A DNA stretch of 6,715 nt, from contig JASLJO010000214.1 of NCBI GenBank assembly GCA_030152505.1, forward strand, positions 1-6,715, in the 5' to 3' direction. A program made the translations under genes and the position numbers. Below the pieces are notes generated by a model that was not told where the DNA came from, did no database searches, and saw only the letters and a list, made by a program, of their open reading frames with translations. Positions 5,874 through 6,715 of the stretch are shown here, in pieces. Numbering within the stretch: the stretch's first letter is position 1; each line of letters starts with the position of its first letter. This DNA comes from Solirubrobacterales bacterium (lineage in GTDB: Bacteria; Actinomycetota; Thermoleophilia; Solirubrobacterales; 70-9).

Positions 5874-6715
5874 ATGTTCGTGCGCAAGAAGCGCGCCGCG
5901 GCCGTGCGCCGCGGGCCCAAGGGCAAGGCCAAGGCGAAACCGCGGCTGCCGCGTCCGCATCTGCCGGAAGGCCTGCAGCAGCGTCATCTCGACCTGCTGG
6001 GGCTCTTCCTGATCGCAGCCGGCGTCTATCTCTGCTTCGTGCTCTTCTTCGGCTGGGACGGGGGCAAGGTCGGCTACGGGCTCGAAACCGGGCTCGAATA
6101 CCTCTTCGGCAAGGTCGGTGCGCGGATCGCAACCGTGTTGATGCTCGCCGTCGGCACGATGCTCGTCACCGGTACCTCGGTCTCGACCGTCTTCCGCGGC
6201 CTCGGACGCGGCGTCCGCCACACCTTCGTCGGCGGCCGCGACATCGCCCAGACGGCGATCCGCCACCGCGAGGACCGCCGCGGCGAAAAGTCCTCCGCCT
6301 TCGAGACCAAGGCCGCCCCCACCGACGTGATGAGCACCTACCCCGAGGACGACGAGGAGTTCGAGCCGACCGTTGCCATCGCCGAGCCGGCCGAAGAGCC
6401 GCGTGAGCCCGAGCCGGCCACTCACGAGTTCCCTGAGCTCGCCGAAAAACCCGACCCGGAGATTGAGCCCGAGCCGGATGACCCTGGGGACGAGCAGCCC
6501 GCCCTCACGCCGATGGGCAACAAGCGGGGCGTCACCGAATCCGAGCAGATCGACTACCGGCCGCCGCCGGCCAAGGTGCTCGAAAAAGGCAAAGGCGACA
6601 CGGGCCCCGATCCGCGCGACCACGAAGTGATCGGCCGCAAGCTGGTCGAGACGCTCGGCCACTTCGGCGTCGAGGCCAAGATCGTCGGCATCGTCAGCGG
6701 CCCGCACGTCTCCCG
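5874..6715 (+). CDS. ftsK: FtsK/SpoIIIE-type DNA translocase, N-terminal part (cut by window end)
   Basis: 280 codons are visible before the window ends. The complete family pumps double-stranded DNA through the closing septum and is anchored there by its N-terminus. Residues 1-38 are very basic. Two membrane helices are evident, about 40-60 (LDLLGLFLIAAGVYLCFVLF) and 85-107 (IATVLMLAVGTMLVTGTSVS). Residues about 155-212 are an acidic, Pro/Glu-rich linker. From about 226, IDYRPPPAKVLEKGKGD, then DPRDHEVIGRKLVETLGHFG and VEAKIVGIVSGPHVS, is the start of the FtsK alpha domain, which confirms the family. The Walker motifs and gamma domain lie beyond the window. Most FtsK proteins have four membrane helices, so two is unusual. 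The ATG at 5874 lacks a close ribosome binding site: GGGGAGGGAG at 5841-5850 is 23 bases away. No in-frame start codon was seen in the bases checked just upstream, and GTG at 5880 is an alternative. Confidence 0.9.
   Translation, partial: MFVRKKRAAAVRRGPKGKAKAKPRLPRPHLPEGLQQRHLDLLGLFLIAAGVYLCFVLFFGWDGGKVGYGLETGLEYLFGKVGARIATVLMLAVGTMLVTGTSVSTVFRGLGRGVRHTFVGGRDIAQTAIRHREDRRGEKSSAFETKAAPTDVMSTYPEDDEEFEPTVAIAEPAEEPREPEPATHEFPELAEKPDPEIEPEPDDPGDEQPALTPMGNKRGVTESEQIDYRPPPAKVLEKGKGDTGPDPRDHEVIGRKLVETLGHFGVEAKIVGIVSGPHVS

Noticed and set aside
5793..6707. 304-codon open frame on the minus strand
   Set aside because: Opposite the FtsK N-terminus, which carries a recognisable alpha-domain start and membrane helices. 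The minus product has no recognisable motif.

Overview
The window reads as chromosomal DNA of a high-GC Gram-positive bacterium. Actinomycetota is the best fit, most likely class Thermoleophilia (Solirubrobacterales or relatives). This rests on very high G+C at third codon positions, a GTG start, ATGA-type gene overlaps, an Rpf-like lytic transglycosylase, and the wording of ArgG and FtsK. The lineage is recalled from family knowledge and was not tested by a search. All credible genes are on the + strand. There are no tRNA or rRNA genes, insertion sequences or CRISPR arrays, and no gene-free stretch exceeds 100 bases.

Bases 1-2196 hold an arginine biosynthesis block: the 3' end of argJ, then argB, then argD. 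Together they run acetyl transfer, N-acetylglutamate phosphorylation and transamination to N-acetylornithine. argD shares ATGA with an unrecognised coiled-coil protein gene (2193-2660). A perfect 9-bp inverted repeat places that shared stop/start in its apical loop. After 44 bases comes a single-pass membrane protein with a Thr/Ser/Glu/Pro-rich outer tail (2705-3067). Two bases later argG (argininosuccinate synthase, 3070-4344) begins. argF, argR and argH are not in the window.

The argG stop overlaps the start of a 50-residue, one-helix membrane protein (4344-4496) that has a strong ribosome binding site. It is followed closely by a secreted PcsB-like coiled-coil protein ending in an Rpf/transglycosylase-like domain (4506-5489). 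An 89-base intergenic gap then holds a weak terminator candidate and a possible leaderless promoter. Next is a small tail-anchored coiled-coil protein of slightly different base composition (5579-5830), and then the N-terminal part of an FtsK/SpoIIIE DNA translocase, cut by the window end (5874-6715).

The first half makes arginine. The second half points to cell-envelope growth and division: peptidoglycan cleavage, small membrane proteins and septal DNA pumping. I see no clear evidence of a wholly new system. The points most worth a second look are the FtsK N-terminus with only two apparent membrane helices, the hairpin over the argD junction, the small proteins wedged around argG, and the coiled-coil/Rpf fusion.
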